A DNA stretch of 64,000 nucleotides, from NCBI RefSeq assembly GCF_038405225.1, contig NZ_CP151657.1, positions 620,001-684,000 of the forward strand, read 5' to 3'. Positions within the stretch are counted from its first letter, which is position 1, and every line of letters begins with the position of its first letter. The notes under the pieces were generated by a model. That model was not told where the DNA came from. It worked only from the letters and a program-made list of their open reading frames with translations, and searched no databases. The position numbers and the translations under genes were made by a program. This document shows positions 61,598-64,000 of the stretch, one piece after another. The DNA comes from Arthrobacter citreus. GTDB lineage: Bacteria > Actinomycetota > Actinomycetes > Actinomycetales > Micrococcaceae.

Positions 61598-62987
61598 GCC
61601 GCGTGAATCCAAGGCCCCTGTACCCGCGCCGGCTGAACCCGCGCCGGGTGAATCTGCGCCGGCTGAATCCGTGCCGGCGGATCCCGCCGGGAGCCCGGAA
61701 GCCACCACGGGCCGGTATGCGAGGATCTTCACGCTCGCCGGCCGCGGCTTTGTTCCCATCGCCTTCCTGGCCCGCCTGCCCCTGGCCATGCTGACCGTCG
61801 GAGCACTGACCCTGGTCACCAGCGTCACCGGATCCTATGCCACCGGCGGTTTGGCAGCCGGCGCCGTCGGAATCGGTTCGGCCCTGGGCGCGCCCGTCCT
61901 GGGATTCGTGGCGGACCGGATCGGCCAGCGCCCCGTGCTGCTGACCGCCGCCGTCGTGAACCCGCTGGCCATTGCGCTGACCCTGTACATGGCGTTCCTG
62001 CTGCCTGACGCGTCCAGTCCCGTCGCCGCCCTGGCCGCAGCCTTCCTGATGGGAGCCACCTGCCCCCAAGTGGGCCCGCTGGCCCGCGTGCGGTGGATGG
62101 CGATGACCGAACGGAAGCGCTCCGCGGACTCCGCCGGCAGCCGCGACCTCGATACCGCCATGTCCTACGAGGGTACGGCCGACGAGCTCAGCTTTGTGCT
62201 CGGCCCCGCCCTGGTCGGTCTGTTGGCTGCCGCCGTCGCACCGTGGCTACCGCTGGCCATTGCCGCGGTGCTGACGCTGAGCATGGTCAGCGCGTTCGCC
62301 GTGCATCCCACAGTCCGTTCGGTCGTCCCGGCGCGGGCGGCACGGGCAGCCAAAGCAGCCAGTGATTCCGCCGCCGAAAAATCGGGCACGCCGGCCGAAC
62401 CGGTGGCCGCCCAGCCCCGCGCTGACTGGCTGCTGATCGCGCTTCCCGTCCTCGGCATGGTGGCCATGGGCACGTTCTTCGGCGGAACACAGACGAGCCT
62501 CACCGCTTTTGGCGGTCTCTTCAACGTTTCTTCCGCCGCCGGCCTGCTGTACGCGGTGATGGGCATCAGCTCGGCCGCAGCGGCTCTGTCCGTGGCTTTC
62601 TGGCCGGAGCGTTTCACCGCTTCCGCCCGTTGGATGGTGTCAGCAGCCGCGATGGCTGCCTTCTCGGTGCTTCTGCTCTTCCCGGCAGACATTCCCACCA
62701 TGCTGGTGGCACTCTTCGTCCTCGGAATTCCCGTGGGCCCCACCATGGTTAGCATCTTCGGGATTGGCGCCGTGGTTGCTCCCCGGCACCTGATGGGCAC
62801 GGTCATGACCATGCTCGCCAGCGGAGTGGTCACTGGAACCGCCATTGGTGCCGCGCTGGCCGGACGGCTGGGGGACAGTTCCGGGCATCAGGCTGCGTTC
62901 CTGGTGCCCGTGGGTGCCGCCGTCGTGCTGCTGATTCTCAGCCTGTGTGTCCGGTGGGCAGTAGCCTCCCGCCTGCGGCGAAAGTAG
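61539..62987 (+). CDS. MFS transporter with long disordered N-terminus
   Basis: A 482-aa major facilitator with twelve predicted helices. The first ~60 residues are Pro/Ala/Glu/Ser-rich with short repeats (PAPAEPAPGESAPAESVPAD). The core shows GFVPIAFLARLPLAMLTVGA, the loop motif GFVADRIGQRPVLL, and a second-half FGGTQTSLTAFGGLFNVSSA. It is related to YbfB/arabinose-efflux-like permeases of actinobacteria; the substrate is unknown. ATG 61539 has a weak GGAACC site, and coupling to an upstream mini-ORF is possible. Confidence 0.87.
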   Translation: MSNLPSAPSSSRSPSPDTPEPRESKAPVPAPAEPAPGESAPAESVPADPAGSPEATTGRYARIFTLAGRGFVPIAFLARLPLAMLTVGALTLVTSVTGSYATGGLAAGAVGIGSALGAPVLGFVADRIGQRPVLLTAAVVNPLAIALTLYMAFLLPDASSPVAALAAAFLMGATCPQVGPLARVRWMAMTERKRSADSAGSRDLDTAMSYEGTADELSFVLGPALVGLLAAAVAPWLPLAIAAVLTLSMVSAFAVHPTVRSVVPARAARAAKAASDSAAEKSGTPAEPVAAQPRADWLLIALPVLGMVAMGTFFGGTQTSLTAFGGLFNVSSAAGLLYAVMGISSAAAALSVAFWPERFTASARWMVSAAAMAAFSVLLLFPADIPTMLVALFVLGIPVGPTMVSIFGIGAVVAPRHLMGTVMTMLASGVVTGTAIGAALAGRLGDSSGHQAAFLVPVGAAVVLLILSLCVRWAVASRLRRK

Positions 62988-63101
62988 GAGACACCGGCCG
63001 GGGACCAGACTGGCCGGCTGTCGGGGCGGCCCTCAGTTGCCTTAGTATCGAATCAAGCGCCGGAGTTTTCGGCGGAGCCGCAGCGGATGAGGAGACCCAC
63101 C

Positions 63102-63275
63102 ATGGGCAGCGAACAGAACGCCAACAAGGACCACTCCAAGGACGGCGAAAACACAACGGGACCCGAGGGAACCATTCCTGACACCAAGGATGGCGTCGCC
63201 GCAGCGTCCACCGATGAAGCGTCGAACTTCGAGCCCGAAGAAGATCAGGAGTCCGCAGAGGGCGGATCCAAGTAG
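63102..63275 (+). CDS. Small acidic hydrophilic protein, unknown function
   Basis: A 57-aa protein with no hydrophobic core, rich in Glu, Asp, Lys, Ser and Gly (GSEQNANKDHSKDGENTTGP, SNFEPEEDQESAEGGSK). It is almost certainly disordered. ATG 63102 has GAGGAG at 7-nt spacing, a strong translation signal that supports a real gene despite the small size; ATG 63087 is less well placed. A terminator follows. Confidence 0.7.
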   Translation: MGSEQNANKDHSKDGENTTGPEGTIPDTKDGVAAASTDEASNFEPEEDQESAEGGSK

Positions 63276-63324
63276 CAGGCTCAATCTGAAGCAGGACGCT
63301 TCGACACAAGCTGCAAGACAGAAA

Positions 63325-63350
63325 CCCGGACCGGGGATTCCCGGTCCGGG
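63325..63350. terminator. Bidirectional terminator between the small protein and the kinase
   Basis: A perfect 11-bp stem CCCGGACCGGG / CCCGGTCCGGG with loop GATT. The plus strand continues CTTCTATGTT and the minus strand TTTCTGTCTT, so it can serve both convergent genes. Confidence 0.85.
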
Positions 63351-63422
63351 CTTCTATGTTGTCCAGTGAACGTTGTTCAGTGAACGGTGCGCTGCGTGGT
63401 TGTCCGCGGCTGCCCGGCGGAG

Positions 63423-64000
63423 CTAGCCCAGGCTGGGGGCGTGGGTGGGCGGCAGCGGGATGTAGATGTTGCCCGTTGTGATCCCGCCGGTGACCATGTC
63501 ATCCGCCGCCGAATCAGGACCGTCAGCCGTCAGCGCCGGAACCTCGGCCTCCATGCCCAGTGAACGCAGCGCCGCCGCGGCGTCGTGCGCATCGGGCCGG
63601 GCGTCGACGGTTCTGGCGGTCATTGAGCGCAGCAGTTCCACCCACTCGGAACCCAGGTCCCCCGGGATCTCGGGGTCACGGACCAGGCGGGCGACGGCGG
63701 ACTCAACGATCGGACCCGGGAAGGCCTTCTCTCCGGTGAGGCACTCGAGGAGCACCAGCCCCAGGGAGTAGATGTCGGTCCGCGGATCGACGGCCCCGCC
63801 GAGCGCCTGTTCCGGACTGAGGTAGTTGGCGGTGCCTATGGTTGCGCCATGGGCGGTGGCGATGGTTGCCTCGGTCATCCGTGCGATGCCGAAGTCGGTG
63901 AGCTTGGGGTAGAGGCGGGTATCGTTCTCCGCCAGCGGATACAGGAGGATGTTGGCGGGCTTAACGTCCCGGTGGATGACGCCGTTGGAGTGCACGTAGT
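63423..64000 (-). CDS. Serine/threonine protein kinase (5' part beyond window)
   Basis: The last 192 codons of a Hanks-type kinase; the N-lobe lies outside. Seen are the catalytic loop GVIHRDVKPANILL, the metal-binding DFG in PKLTDFGIARM, the activation segment with GTANYLSPEQALGG (SPE for APE), DIYSLGLVLLECLTGEKAF and a conserved ARPDAHDAAAAL. After ~40 Ala/Asp/Gly-rich residues it ends without a membrane helix or PASTA domains, so it is probably a soluble kinase and not PknB. The frame is open to the window edge (YVHSNG). Confidence 0.93.
   Translation of the reverse strand, partial: YVHSNGVIHRDVKPANILLYPLAENDTRLYPKLTDFGIARMTEATIATAHGATIGTANYLSPEQALGGAVDPRTDIYSLGLVLLECLTGEKAFPGPIVESAVARLVRDPEIPGDLGSEWVELLRSMTARTVDARPDAHDAAAALRSLGMEAEVPALTADGPDSAADDMVTGGITTGNIYIPLPPTHAPSLG

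Overview
This 64 kb, very GC-rich window is a chromosomal segment of a Gram-positive actinobacterium, most likely Micrococcales and close to Arthrobacter in the broad sense. Several things point there: the order rho-prfA-prmC-tsaC ... wecA-atp operon-DUF2550-murA, the mismatch endonuclease NucS, clpS-DUF2017-murI, DUF3039, a Rho factor with a large Arg/Asn/Asp-rich insertion, frequent GTG and TTG starts, and probable leaderless promoters. The genus is an inference from gene order and protein style, without any database search. I see no prophage, transposase, CRISPR array or rRNA.

Layout. 1-1303: a TetR regulator and a quinone oxidoreductase that runs off the left edge. 1644-1719: tRNA-Arg(CCG) with its own terminator. 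1871-4775 (minus): a three-gene extracytoplasmic flavin electron-transfer module (secreted FMN-binding protein, ApbE flavin transferase, RnfD-like membrane domain fused to a ferredoxin-NADP reductase-like domain). 4994-11511: argS-lysA-hom-thrC-thrB, for arginyl-tRNA and the aspartate-family amino acids. 11910-16928: rho-prfA-prmC-tsaC, for transcription and translation termination and tRNA modification. 16925-22892: a surface-glycan module (SDR epimerase, two GT2 glycosyltransferases, a CapD/WbpM-type dehydratase, a WecA-like phosphoglycosyltransferase). 23008-30944: the complete F1Fo ATP synthase operon (atpI-like, atpZ-like, atpBEFHAGDC), followed by DUF2550 and murA.

32839-42455: cold-shock protein, NucS, a small zinc-ribbon protein, an AI-2E family permease, a large exported protein of unknown function, a CnoX/YbbN-like thioredoxin-TPR protein, an old yellow enzyme and a two-gene ABC exporter. 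42513-46031: DUF3039, an MFS transporter and an SF2 helicase. 46170-48121 (minus): pncB-pncA for NAD salvage. 48208-52599: clpS, DUF2017, murI, an MBL-fold hydrolase, rph and rdgB. 52742-56899: DedA, a DnaQ-BRCT exonuclease, an ADP-ribosylglycohydrolase and a MIP channel. 57031-62987: sbcD-sbcC and an MFS transporter. 63102-64000: a small acidic protein and a Ser/Thr kinase that runs off the right edge.

The most interesting signals are: (i) the flavin-transfer module; (ii) a repeated -10 geometry (TANNNT, 6-7 nt, then ATG/GTG) at about a dozen operon heads, implying widespread leaderless mRNAs and including a leaderless 7-codon leader peptide whose stop overlaps the start of an ABC ATPase; (iii) stem-loops in most long gaps of the atp operon, one with a cUUCGg tetraloop; (iv) a Rho insertion built from 18-bp and 33-bp tandem repeats; (v) a 56-nt near-perfect palindrome between convergent operons; (vi) a possible branched RNA structure between cspA and nucS; and (vii) a MurA with Asp in place of the catalytic Cys.
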